A stretch of 64,000 nucleotides of DNA from NCBI GenBank assembly GCA_016841445.1, contig JAENZD010000001.1, positions 1,240,001 to 1,304,000 of the forward strand, given 5' to 3'. The notes below the pieces were generated by a model. It worked only from the letters and a program-made list of their open reading frames with translations. It searched no databases and was not told the origin of the DNA. Below, in pieces: positions 45,270 to 53,293 of this stretch; positions within the stretch are counted from its first letter, which is position 1; each line of letters begins with the position of its first letter. The position numbers were made by a program, and so were the translations under genes. The DNA is from Anaerolineaceae bacterium. Its GTDB lineage: Bacteria; Chloroflexota; Anaerolineae; Anaerolineales; Anaerolineaceae.

Positions 45270-45296
45270 AAAATATAAAAAGCCCTCACGGGCTTT
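45270..45296 (-). terminator. Rho-independent terminator after tRNA-His
   Basis: On the minus strand, AAAGCCC (45296-45290), loop GTGA, GGGCTTT (45285-45279), then TTATATTTT. It ends the hisS-tRNA-His transcription unit seven bases after the tRNA. Confidence 0.85.
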
Positions 45297-45302
45297 ATCA
45301 GG

Positions 45303-45375
45303 GGTGCCTGATGGGGGTCGAACCCACGGCCTCCTCATCCACAGTGAGGCGCTCCACCATTGAGCTACAGGCACC
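45303..45375 (-). tRNA. tRNA-His (GTG)
   Basis: Full cloverleaf on the minus strand. The acceptor is GTGCCTG with CAGGCAC, plus the extra encoded G at position -1 (45375) opposite C73, the hallmark of histidine tRNA. The anticodon arm is CCTCA-CTGTGGA-TGAGG with anticodon GTG, and the T-arm is GTGGG-TTCGACC-CCCAT. CCA is not encoded. It lies 25 bases after the hisS stop on the same strand and directly before a terminator. Confidence 0.97.
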
Positions 45376-45400
45376 ATAATTCGACCCTGATTTTATCACA

Positions 45401-46678
45401 TCAAGGGGTGCTTGGCAAGAATTTTTGAATCTGATCAACCATCGCAGGCTGATTCACCGTCACCTGCTCCCGGGTTTTGAGGTTCTTGACAGCTACCTTT
45501 CCATTCGCCATCTCATCAGGACCGAGGATGACCGCCAAAGGGATATCCAAACGATCAGCATATTTGAACTGCTTGCCCATCTTGTCCGCTTCAGGATAAA
45601 TGACTGTCCGATAGCCTGCTTCCCGTAATATATGAGCTATTTGTAATGATCCAGTCAGCGTGTTTTCATTAAAAACAGTGACCATCACCTGCGGTTTACT
45701 CTCCAACCGGTCAGGGATCATACCGGCATCCTGCAGGACCAGTTCGATCACCACATCGCCCATCGCAAAACCAACCCCTGGCAAGCGCATGCCGCCCACA
45801 TCCGAAACCAGGTTGTCATAGCGCCCACCGCCCAAAATCGCCCGAGACTGACCGCCTAATTCAAACGCCTCAAAGACCGTTCCGGTGTAGTAATCCAAAC
45901 CGCGGATCACCTTTGGGTTATATGCGATGTAGTCTTCAACGCCGAAGGTTTTGATCAACTCAAAGAACTGGACCAATTCCTCCGAATCTCGCCAAAGCTC
46001 ACCATTATTGAGCAATTCCAATAAACCATCGACCTGGATTTCATCTAACCCGCTCTCCATGGCAAATGTGCGCCACTCCTTTTCGGAAAGTTTGTCCAGT
46101 TTATCCACGACCTTAAAAATTTGAGGTCGGATTTCTTTCGCAATCTTAAGGGTAGAAAAGGCTTGATCCATTAACCGACGGTTATTGACATAGATCTGAA
46201 CCTGATCAGGTGATAATCCTGTTTCTTTGAGGAATGTGGCAGCAACCGCAACCAGCTCTGCGTCCGCGGCAGCCGTTTCTGTCCCCACCAGGTCAATATT
46301 CCACTGGTAGAATTCACGTGTTCTGCCCCTTTGCGGGTTCTCGTACCGCCAGAATGGCCCAATCGACCACCAGCGCAGCGGCAACGGGATCTCGTACTGC
46401 TTTTGCGCAACCATACGCGCCAATGTGGGTGTCAGTTCAGGCCGGAGGGTGAGCATATCATCCCCGGGTGAAGAAAAGACGAAGGATTGTTCTTTGACCA
46501 ATTCTTCGCCCGATTTGGCAGCATACAAATCCAAAAACTCCAGGCAAGGTCCTTCATACTCCTGGTAGCCAAACCGCGTTGAAACATCCCGGATGATATC
46601 AAACATCCAACGTCTGACTGCCATACCATCAGGATAAAAATCTCGGGTACCTTTAACACTGCGAACGATATCTGCCAT
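45401..46678 (-). CDS. hisS: Histidyl-tRNA synthetase
   Basis: 425 residues, normal length for the bacterial class II enzyme. Motif 2 region 'WRYENPQRGRTREFYQWNIDLVG' near residue 110, histidine-binding 'RGLDYYTGTVFEAF' near 262 and motif 3 'GGGRYDNL' near 285 to 'PGVGFAMGDVVIELV'. The anticodon-binding domain follows from about 328. Its own tRNA gene lies 25 bases downstream in the same direction, so they are probably co-transcribed. No T-box is seen upstream. Confidence 0.96.
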   Translation of the reverse strand: MADIVRSVKGTRDFYPDGMAVRRWMFDIIRDVSTRFGYQEYEGPCLEFLDLYAAKSGEELVKEQSFVFSSPGDDMLTLRPELTPTLARMVAQKQYEIPLPLRWWSIGPFWRYENPQRGRTREFYQWNIDLVGTETAAADAELVAVAATFLKETGLSPDQVQIYVNNRRLMDQAFSTLKIAKEIRPQIFKVVDKLDKLSEKEWRTFAMESGLDEIQVDGLLELLNNGELWRDSEELVQFFELIKTFGVEDYIAYNPKVIRGLDYYTGTVFEAFELGGQSRAILGGGRYDNLVSDVGGMRLPGVGFAMGDVVIELVLQDAGMIPDRLESKPQVMVTVFNENTLTGSLQIAHILREAGYRTVIYPEADKMGKQFKYADRLDIPLAVILGPDEMANGKVAVKNLKTREQVTVNQPAMVDQIQKFLPSTP

Positions 46679-46809
46679 AAAATCCTCAAATTATAATAAA
46701 TGTCATCTTAATCCCCTCCATTTTACCTCTTCTTCAATGATTTCTTATTGATTCATCTATTTTAAGATAAAATTAGACCCTGGAAAGAATTTTACAAGTA
46801 AAGGAAAAC

Positions 46810-47181
46810 ATGAAATTTCAAAAACTTGTTAGCTTACTCGAAGGAAACCTGCTAACCGACCATAATGTTGACGACCGGGAAATCGCTGGTGCAATGGGCG
46901 CAGACCTGATGAGCGACGTTTTAGCTTCAATAGAACCCGAAGCCGTGCTCCTCACCGGTCTGTGCAATCCCCAAGTTGTAAGGACCGCCCAAATAGCGGA
47001 TATTCAAACGATTGTTTTTGTTCGAGGGAAGAATCCGGATAAAGAGACCATCAAGATCGCCAACCAGGAAAACATCCCCCTGGTATCAACGGACAAAGGT
47101 TTGTTTGAAGCTTGCGGTATTCTTTTCAATGCGGGACTACCCAGCTTTGAAACCACGACCACTGATGATTGTTCGGATTGA
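46810..47181 (+). CDS. DRTGG-domain regulatory protein
   Basis: 123 residues, a single DRTGG-like domain ('VDDREIAGAMGADLMSDVLA', 'VLLTGLCNPQVVRTAQIADIQTIVFVRGKNP'). Such domains occur in phosphotransacetylase and in the gene sets upstream of diaphorase-linked hydrogenases; they probably sense a small ligand. First gene of the + strand hydrogenase operon, with AAAGGAAA as ribosome-binding site. No clean promoter is seen: an AT-rich TAAAAT lies near 46768. A second, diverged copy is at 48191. Confidence 0.75.
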   Translation: MKFQKLVSLLEGNLLTDHNVDDREIAGAMGADLMSDVLASIEPEAVLLTGLCNPQVVRTAQIADIQTIVFVRGKNPDKETIKIANQENIPLVSTDKGLFEACGILFNAGLPSFETTTTDDCSD

Positions 47182-47194
47182 AAGATAGAAATCA

Positions 47195-48151
47195 ATGACA
47201 GCTGATCCTCGACAAATCTCTGATCAAGTTGCTGAAAGCATCACCCGAAGCGAAGAGCTCGCTTATGAGCTTCGCATCCATGAGGTGATGACTAAAAATG
47301 TTCACTGCTTATCGCCAGATATAACACTGGAATCTGCCCTTGAAATCTTTCAGCGCGAGAGGTTTTCAGGCGCACCAGTGACGCGCGGTGATAAACTCAT
47401 CGGGATTGTGAGCATTGAAGACCTGATACGTGCGCTGCGAGAAGGAAATTTAGACGACCCCATCAAGTCATATATGACAAAGGATGTCATTTCTGTAAGG
47501 GTTTATGACCCAGTGGTTGAAGCCCTCAAAACATTTGCTCGTACGAATTTTGGTCGACTGCCAGTTCTCGACGAGAATGACAAGCCAGTTGGGATCATCA
47601 CCAAAGGGGATATTTCCAACGGTCTGCTTAAAGCGCTGCAGCGGGATTACCAAAATGAAGAACTGATTCGGTACCGCGCCAGCCATCTTTTCGAAGATAT
47701 CGAATCCCACCGGACAAGCTTGATCCTCCGTTACGATATCCGGAAGGGCGATTTTATCCGCGGCGGAAATGCTTCCAGCAATATCAAACGTGCGTTACTC
47801 AGGCTGGGTGCCTCACCCCAGGTTGCACGGCGCTGCGGTATTGCCGTCTATGAAGCGGAAATGAACTTGATCATCCATACGGATCGTGGCGGTACTCTTC
47901 GCATTGAGGTTGAACCTCACAAGATCACGATGGAGGCTTATGATGATGGTCCGGGTATCGAGGATGTCAAACTAGCTATGAAACCTGGTTATTCCACTGC
48001 TACGAATGAAGTCCGTGAAATGGGTTTCGGTGCAGGGATGGGTTTGGTAAATATCAAACGCTGCGTGGATGATATGCGATTAATCTCCACTTTAGATCGC
48101 GGCACAAATCTGTACATGACAATTTATTTGAATGATCTTGAAAACAGCTAA
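47195..48151 (+). CDS. CBS-domain pair with anti-sigma-factor-type histidine-kinase ATPase domain
   Basis: 318 residues. Two CBS repeats at about 28-145 ('VMTKNVHCLSPDITLESALEIF' and 'YMTKDVISVRVYDPVVEAL') bind adenine nucleotides in related proteins. A HATPase domain follows at about 175-315, with N-box 'YEAEMNLIIH', 'DDGPGIEDV' and 'GFGAGMGLVNIKRC', closest in style to RsbW/SpoIIAB serine kinases. It has no dimerisation histidine, so it is not a classical sensor kinase. It may report energy charge to a partner in this operon. 13 bases after the first DRTGG gene. Confidence 0.82.
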   Translation: MTADPRQISDQVAESITRSEELAYELRIHEVMTKNVHCLSPDITLESALEIFQRERFSGAPVTRGDKLIGIVSIEDLIRALREGNLDDPIKSYMTKDVISVRVYDPVVEALKTFARTNFGRLPVLDENDKPVGIITKGDISNGLLKALQRDYQNEELIRYRASHLFEDIESHRTSLILRYDIRKGDFIRGGNASSNIKRALLRLGASPQVARRCGIAVYEAEMNLIIHTDRGGTLRIEVEPHKITMEAYDDGPGIEDVKLAMKPGYSTATNEVREMGFGAGMGLVNIKRCVDDMRLISTLDRGTNLYMTIYLNDLENS

Positions 48152-48190
48152 AAGAATCTTAATTACTTCAATTTGGAATAGAGAAATACA

Positions 48191-48535
48191 ATGAAACTTG
48201 ATGAAATCATAAATCACCTTAACCTACAAGTTCTGACAGAATCAAAACCTTTTTCAGAGATCGCAGTGACCAGCGGTTACTGCTCAGATCTTCTGAGCTG
48301 TGTGATGACTGGCGCAGAACCCAGCGGTGTTTGGATCACGCTGATGTCCCACAGTAATATCGTGGCAGTTGCTGCTTTACTGGATCTGTCTGCGATCATT
48401 ATCACAGAAGGTGCTCAACCAGACCCGGAAACTATCCAAAAAGCCAATGAAAAAGACGTCATCATGCTTTCAAGCCCTCAACCAAATTTTCAAATTGTTG
48501 GTCAATTGTGGGAACTGGGTTTAAAGGCAAGTTAA
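48191..48535 (+). CDS. Second DRTGG-like protein
   Basis: 114 residues, similar in fold to the first DRTGG protein: 'SGYCSDLLSCVMTGAEPSGVWIT', then 'ALLDLSAIIITEGAQPDPETIQKANEKDV'. The second stretch parallels 'TIVFVRGKNPDKETIKIANQENI' of the first copy. Lies between the CBS-ATPase and PHP genes, as in the regulatory sets that precede bifurcating hydrogenases in Thermotogae and Clostridia. Confidence 0.7.
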   Translation: MKLDEIINHLNLQVLTESKPFSEIAVTSGYCSDLLSCVMTGAEPSGVWITLMSHSNIVAVAALLDLSAIIITEGAQPDPETIQKANEKDVIMLSSPQPNFQIVGQLWELGLKAS

Positions 48536-48570
48536 GACGAATAAGTAGAATTCCGGAAGAAAGCTGAATT

Positions 48571-49317
48571 TTGAAAACATACAGGGCAGAACTGCATGTC
48601 CACACCATTCTTTCACCCTGTGCTGGTGTGGAGATGATCCCGCCGCTGATCGTGCAATCGGCTGTTGAAAGCGGCATTCAGCTCATTGCCATTACGGATC
48701 ACAATGCCAGTGAAAATGTTGAGGCTGTTATCAATGCCGCAAAAGGGTCTGACCTTGTTGTCCTCCCCGGCATGGAACTTCAAACAGAAGAAGAGGTCCA
48801 CTCCTTGTGTCTTTTTGATACATTGGACCAGCTCAACCAGCTTCAGAAATTGGTTGATGAAAAATTACCAGATGTTAAAAATAATGCTGAATTCTTTGGA
48901 GAGCAGTTCATCGTTGATGAAACCGGCGATTTTATCCGTCGTAAAGAGCAATTGCTGATCAACTCAACCAGCTTGAGTTTGAATGAAGCTTATGATTTTG
49001 TGACTCATTTAGGCGGACTCTTTATTCCTGCGCACATCAATCGCCAGGCATTTGGGCTGATTTATCACCTTGGCTTTATTCCCACAGATATTCAATGGGA
49101 TGCGCTTGAAATTTCACGCCACATCTCCTACCAGGATGCCATTTTAGAATATCCCCAGCTGGAAAACATCCCTCTCATCCAAAGCGGTGATGTGCACTAC
49201 CTTTCAGATTTCCTGGGTGCAAACCTATTTTCTATTGAAAAGCCAAGTATTTCAGAGATTAAATTAGCGCTAAAGAATGAGAAGCATCGCAGTTTGACAC
49301 TGATGAAGGGCTCTTGA
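48571..49317 (+). CDS. PHP-domain metal-dependent phosphoesterase
   Basis: 248 residues from a TTG start. Metal ligands of the PHP fold: 'ELHVHTILSPCAG' near residue 7, 'ITDHNASEN' near 40, 'GMELQTEEEVH' near 65, 'PAHINRQAFG' near 150 and 'SGDVHYL' near 207. It would hydrolyse a phosphate ester, perhaps a nucleotide or nucleic-acid end. Short ribosome-binding signal (CGGAAG) 14 bases upstream. Member of the regulatory set of the hydrogenase operon. Confidence 0.8.
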   Translation: MKTYRAELHVHTILSPCAGVEMIPPLIVQSAVESGIQLIAITDHNASENVEAVINAAKGSDLVVLPGMELQTEEEVHSLCLFDTLDQLNQLQKLVDEKLPDVKNNAEFFGEQFIVDETGDFIRRKEQLLINSTSLSLNEAYDFVTHLGGLFIPAHINRQAFGLIYHLGFIPTDIQWDALEISRHISYQDAILEYPQLENIPLIQSGDVHYLSDFLGANLFSIEKPSISEIKLALKNEKHRSLTLMKGS

Positions 49318-49454
49318 CAATTCTCTGCTGAAGATATGACATTTGTTTATTGACCAAAAATCACAGGACGATTAGACTTATACTTTGTGGTTAATTTCAC
49401 AATCGCGGTTATTTCGCGTTTTTTACCCACAATTTATCTGGAGAATGAATATTG

Positions 49455-49970
49455 ATGCAAAAAATATTGGAAAAAATACCATCTGGCGATCCGCTTAATG
49501 ATATTGAAATGAAAAAGACCATCGATCGTATCCTCGATGAGAATAAAGATATTGATGGCGCTACCATGGTAGTCCTGAACGGCCTCCAAGAAGCGATCGG
49601 TTTCATCTCCCCTGCAATGCAAGTTTATGTCGCCGAGAAATTGGGTGAGCCAATCAGCCGTATTCACGGGGTGGTCTCATTTTATTCGTTTTTCACAACG
49701 ACCCCTCGCGGGAAACACACCATTAAGTTTTGCATCGGCACCGCGTGCTATGTTGGCGGGATCAACCAGATCATTGAGAAGGCAAAACAGATTCTGGGCA
49801 TTGAACCGGGTGAAACCACAGAAGACGGCTTGATCACCCTTGAACTTTGCCGTTGTGTTGGCGCTTGCAGCCAGGCTCCTGTTATTGTGGTCGATGAAGA
49901 GGTACAGGGTCGTGTTAAACCCAACCGCTTCCCGAAAACCATTCAAGACATCAAATCACAGGAAGCATAG
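49455..49970 (+). CDS. NuoE-like [2Fe-2S] diaphorase subunit (copy 1)
   Basis: 171 residues from the ATG at 49455 (an adjoining TTG at 49452 is also in frame). Thioredoxin-like fold with all four [2Fe-2S] ligands: CIGTAC near 97 and CRCVGAC near 137. It hands electrons from the NuoF flavin to the rest of the complex. A 134-base gap precedes it, with a weak promoter-like TTGACC/TAGACT near 49352. Partner of NuoF copy 1 at 50981. Confidence 0.88.
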   Translation: MQKILEKIPSGDPLNDIEMKKTIDRILDENKDIDGATMVVLNGLQEAIGFISPAMQVYVAEKLGEPISRIHGVVSFYSFFTTTPRGKHTIKFCIGTACYVGGINQIIEKAKQILGIEPGETTEDGLITLELCRCVGACSQAPVIVVDEEVQGRVKPNRFPKTIQDIKSQEA

Positions 49971-49971
49971 C

Positions 49972-50538
49972 TTGCGAGAATTAGCGCTCCACATCCTTGA
50001 TATCGCTGAGAACAGCATTTCTGCTGGTGCCAGCCAAATCAGGATCGAAATCGATGAGCAATTGAAAGAAGATATATTAAAGATCAGCATCGAAGACAAT
50101 GGCAAAGGGATGAATGAGGAGATGTTGGCTAAAATTACCGACCCTTTCATCACCTCCCGGACAACTCGCAAGGTTGGATTGGGAATTCCCTTCTTCAAAG
50201 CTGCTGCAGAGGCTTGTGAAGGTAGCTTTTCAATTGAATCCCAGCCTGGTATCGGCACCAGGGTCGAGGCAGTATTCCGTCACAGTCATATCGACCGCAT
50301 GCCAGTTGGCGATATTATTGGTACTTTTTTAACTTTATTAATCGGAACGCCGGAAGTCCATTGGCTTTTTGAATATAAAATGGATGACCGTCATTTTGTT
50401 TTTGATGATGAACCCATCAAAGAGACACTGGATGGGATCCCTCTGACAGAGCCTGCTGTGATGAAATTCATCCGGGAGACCCTGGAAGAAGGTGTCCAGA
50501 TTGTAAAACACCCAGAATCACTCAACGTGATGGGATAA
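49972..50538 (+). CDS. Histidine-kinase-type ATPase domain protein
   Basis: About 188 residues from TTG 49972, preceded by AGGAAG; the longer open frame inside the NuoE gene is not used. The domain begins at once: 'HILDIAENSISAGA' (N-box), 'IEDNGKGMNEEML' (G1) and 'KVGLGIPFFKAAAEACEG' (G2). No receiver, sensor or phosphoacceptor domain. Single HATPase proteins of this kind regularly lie between nuoE and nuoF in HydABC-type operons; their role is unknown. Two bases after the NuoE stop. Confidence 0.8.
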   Translation: MRELALHILDIAENSISAGASQIRIEIDEQLKEDILKISIEDNGKGMNEEMLAKITDPFITSRTTRKVGLGIPFFKAAAEACEGSFSIESQPGIGTRVEAVFRHSHIDRMPVGDIIGTFLTLLIGTPEVHWLFEYKMDDRHFVFDDEPIKETLDGIPLTEPAVMKFIRETLEEGVQIVKHPESLNVMG

Positions 50539-50577
50539 CAACTCGTTTTGAAGAATTTCTATTACAGGAGCTAAAAT

Positions 50578-50946
50578 ATGCCTAGTATAAAATCATTAGA
50601 TGATCTCAAAAAAATTCGAGAAGAAGCACTAAAAAAACAGCAATTGAAGGAAACCTCTGGCAAGACAGAAGTGGTTGTCGGTATGGGAACCGTGGGAATT
50701 GCTGCTGGAGCGCGCGAAACCCTCAAAGCGATCCTGGATATGATTGAGAGCGAGGACCTTAGTGATATCATTGTCCGCCAAACCGGCAATATCGGTCTCG
50801 ATTCTTTTGAACCTATCGTTCAGGTCAATCTCACCGGTGAATCAAAAGTTACTTATGGGAAGGTATCCCCGGAGATAGCCCGTCGAATTATGAAAGAGCA
50901 TGTCATGGGCGGTGAAATCGTCACCGAGTACCAGATCGAGGGTTGA
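50578..50946 (+). CDS. [2Fe-2S] ferredoxin-like (HndB-type) protein lacking all cysteines
   Basis: 122 residues. A helical N-terminus precedes a thioredoxin-like ferredoxin domain: 'VVVGMGTVGIAAGARETLKA' aligns with the family form GMGTCGIAAGA, and 'RQTGNIGLDSFEPIVQV' with QTGCIGLCxxEP. The expected cysteines are replaced by Val, Asn and Asp, and the entire protein has no cysteine, so it cannot bind the usual cluster. Position (between HATPase and NuoF) is that of hndB. A structural role is inferred. Good ribosome-binding site CAGGAG. Confidence 0.8.
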   Translation: MPSIKSLDDLKKIREEALKKQQLKETSGKTEVVVGMGTVGIAAGARETLKAILDMIESEDLSDIIVRQTGNIGLDSFEPIVQVNLTGESKVTYGKVSPEIARRIMKEHVMGGEIVTEYQIEG

Positions 50947-50980
50947 TCCTTAAAACCTGAGAAATTATAGAAGGTAATCT

Positions 50981-52765
50981 ATGGCTTATTTTCGTTCACA
51001 TGTCCTTGTATCCATCGACCCGGAATGCGTAAAAAAAGGCGCATACGACTTGATGGACGCGCTTCAGGATGAACTGGTTAAGCAAGGTCTGGTCGATGAG
51101 GTTCAGGTCCTTGAAACCTCCCGAATTGGGGATCCTGAAACTGAAGGCCCTGACTTAATGGTCTATCCTGAATCAGTACATTACTCAAACATATCAATTG
51201 AAGACGTCCCGTTTTTAGTTGAAGAACACTTCCTGAAAGGGCGTGTTGCAGGTCAATATATCCACGAAGCTAAGGAAAGCCTTGATGAAGAGCTTTCTGC
51301 CCCTAAAGCGAAGGAAGTTCGCATTGTTCTGAAAAATATCGGTGAGATCGACCCCCTCAATATTGAAGAATATATTGCACGGGATGGTTATTTAGCCCTC
51401 GGCAAGGTCCTGACGGAGATGTCACCCGAAGAAACGATCCAGGAAGTTCTGGATTCTGGATTGCGCGGTCGTGGCGGCGCCGGCTTCCCCACAGGACTGA
51501 AGTGGCGCTTTATCCGCAATGCAGAAGGTGATCAAAAATTCATGATCTGCAATGCTGACGAGGGAGATCCGGGTGCCTTTGCAAACCGTCGTGTCCTCGA
51601 AGGTGATCCGCACGCTGTTGTTGAGGGGATGATCATTGGCGCTTTCGCATCTGGTTCGCACCAGGGCTACATTTACTGTAGGGCGGAATACCCTATAGCC
51701 GTCCGCACCATGAAAACGGCTATTGAACAGGCTCGCAGTTTTGGCTTATTAGGCGAAGACATCATGGGGACAGGTTTCTCATTTGATCTTGAAGTTCGGA
51801 TGGGCGCAGGAGCCTTTGTGTGCGGTGAAGAAACCGCCCTGATGGCATCCATCGAAGGGAAACGGGGAGAACCCCGTCCGCGACCGCCCTTCCCTGCTCA
51901 AAAAGGGCTGTGGGCATCGCCCTCCAATATCAATAATGTCGAAACCTATGCGAATATCCCCCAAATTATCCTCAAAGGCGCTGAATGGTTTGCTTCTTTT
52001 GGTTATAAAAAGAGCACCGGGACTAAGACGTTCTCAATGGCCGGTGATGTTAAGAATACCGGTCTGATCGAAGTGCCCTTTGGGATCACCTTGCGCGAGA
52101 TCATCTATGATGTCGGCGGCGGCATCAAGGAAGACAAGAAATTCAAAGCGGTCCAAACTGGCGGCCCAATGGGTGGATGTCTGCCTGAAAGCTTCCTGGA
52201 CCTGCCGATGGATTATGAGGCTCTGGGTCAAGCCGGTTCTATCCTTGGCTCAGGCGGCTTGGTGGTTATGGACGAAGACACCTGTATGGTAGATATCGCC
52301 CGGTTCTTCATGGAATTCACCCAGGATGAATCCTGCGGTAAATGCACCCCCTGCCGCGTTGGAACCCGTCGAATACTTGAAATCCTGACAAGTATTTGTG
52401 AGGGCAACGGAAAACCTGAAGATATCGATACCTTGCGGCATTTGTGTGATCAAATCAATGAGAACAGCCTTTGCGGTTTAGGGAAAGGTGCACCAAATCC
52501 CGTCAAGAGCACCCTTGAGCATTTTCTTGATGAATATGAGGCACATATTTATGAAAAACGCTGCCCAGCTAAGGTTTGCAAATCGCTGATCCGTTTTGAG
52601 ATCATTGATGGCGAATGTACAGGCTGTACCCTCTGCGCCAGGAACTGCCCGGTAGAGGCAATTTCAGGTGAGCGCCGGAAAACCCATGTAATAGATCCGG
52701 ATATCTGTATAAAATGCGGCATCTGTGAACAACTCTGTCCATACGATGCGATTGAGATCAAATAA
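50981..52765 (+). CDS. NuoF-like NAD(H)/FMN diaphorase with C-terminal ferredoxin domain (copy 1)
   Basis: 594 residues. An N-terminal thioredoxin-like domain (1-105) has lost its [2Fe-2S] ligands ('VLETSRIGDPETEGPD' in place of a TGC..C pattern). The catalytic core has 'GLRGRGGAGFPTGLKW' (FMN/NADH), 'NADEGDPGAF', 'GAGAFVCGEETALM' and the N3 cluster 'ESCGKCTPCRVG' with a further Cys in 'NSLCGLG'. The C-terminus adds two [4Fe-4S] sites, CTGCTLCARNCP and CIKCGICEQLCP. This longer form matches the HydB type, where such a domain is needed for ferredoxin-linked bifurcation. Pairs with NuoE copy 1. Confidence 0.9.
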   Translation: MAYFRSHVLVSIDPECVKKGAYDLMDALQDELVKQGLVDEVQVLETSRIGDPETEGPDLMVYPESVHYSNISIEDVPFLVEEHFLKGRVAGQYIHEAKESLDEELSAPKAKEVRIVLKNIGEIDPLNIEEYIARDGYLALGKVLTEMSPEETIQEVLDSGLRGRGGAGFPTGLKWRFIRNAEGDQKFMICNADEGDPGAFANRRVLEGDPHAVVEGMIIGAFASGSHQGYIYCRAEYPIAVRTMKTAIEQARSFGLLGEDIMGTGFSFDLEVRMGAGAFVCGEETALMASIEGKRGEPRPRPPFPAQKGLWASPSNINNVETYANIPQIILKGAEWFASFGYKKSTGTKTFSMAGDVKNTGLIEVPFGITLREIIYDVGGGIKEDKKFKAVQTGGPMGGCLPESFLDLPMDYEALGQAGSILGSGGLVVMDEDTCMVDIARFFMEFTQDESCGKCTPCRVGTRRILEILTSICEGNGKPEDIDTLRHLCDQINENSLCGLGKGAPNPVKSTLEHFLDEYEAHIYEKRCPAKVCKSLIRFEIIDGECTGCTLCARNCPVEAISGERRKTHVIDPDICIKCGICEQLCPYDAIEIK

Positions 52766-52803
52766 TCAGGCAACATTATTGACCACAATACAGGAGAGAA
52801 TAT

Positions 52804-53283
52804 ATGACAGTAGAAGTGAAAGAAGGACAGGACATTCAGAAAGTTGTCCAGTTGCTTATTGAGCATCATGGGCACGAGAAATCTGAGCTGATCCCGATCC
52901 TCCAAGAAATTAACAGCAAATTTGGATATATTTCAGATGATGCCATTACTGAGATCAGTGAACGGATGAACATCCCTTCCAGCCATATTTATTCCGTAGC
53001 GACTTTTTATCGCATGCTTTCCACTGAGCGTCACGGCCAGCATGTCATTCAATTTTGCGAAAGTGCACCCTGCCATGTCGCTGGGGGTCGAATGGTCTGG
53101 GAACGGCTGCAGAAAGAATTGGGATTGAAAAAAGGCGAAACCAGCGAGGACGAGAAGTGGACCTTACTGACCACAAGCTGCTTGGGGGTGTGTGGTGTGG
53201 GTCCCGTCATGGTCATCGACAACGACATTTATGGTAACGTGACACCTGAACAGGTGCCCGATATCTTAAGTCATTATAGTTAG
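52804..53283 (+). CDS. NuoE-like [2Fe-2S] diaphorase subunit (copy 2)
   Basis: 159 residues with intact ligands: CESAPC near 86 and SCLGVCGVGP near 123. The N-terminal helical bundle holds 'LIPILQEINSKFGYISDDAI', normal for NuoE/HoxE. Eleven bases before NuoF copy 2, CAGGAGAG before its ATG. Clearly diverged from copy 1, so the two have probably had separate partners for long. Confidence 0.9.
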   Translation: MTVEVKEGQDIQKVVQLLIEHHGHEKSELIPILQEINSKFGYISDDAITEISERMNIPSSHIYSVATFYRMLSTERHGQHVIQFCESAPCHVAGGRMVWERLQKELGLKKGETSEDEKWTLLTTSCLGVCGVGPVMVIDNDIYGNVTPEQVPDILSHYS

Positions 53284-53293
53284 GAGGCACCGA

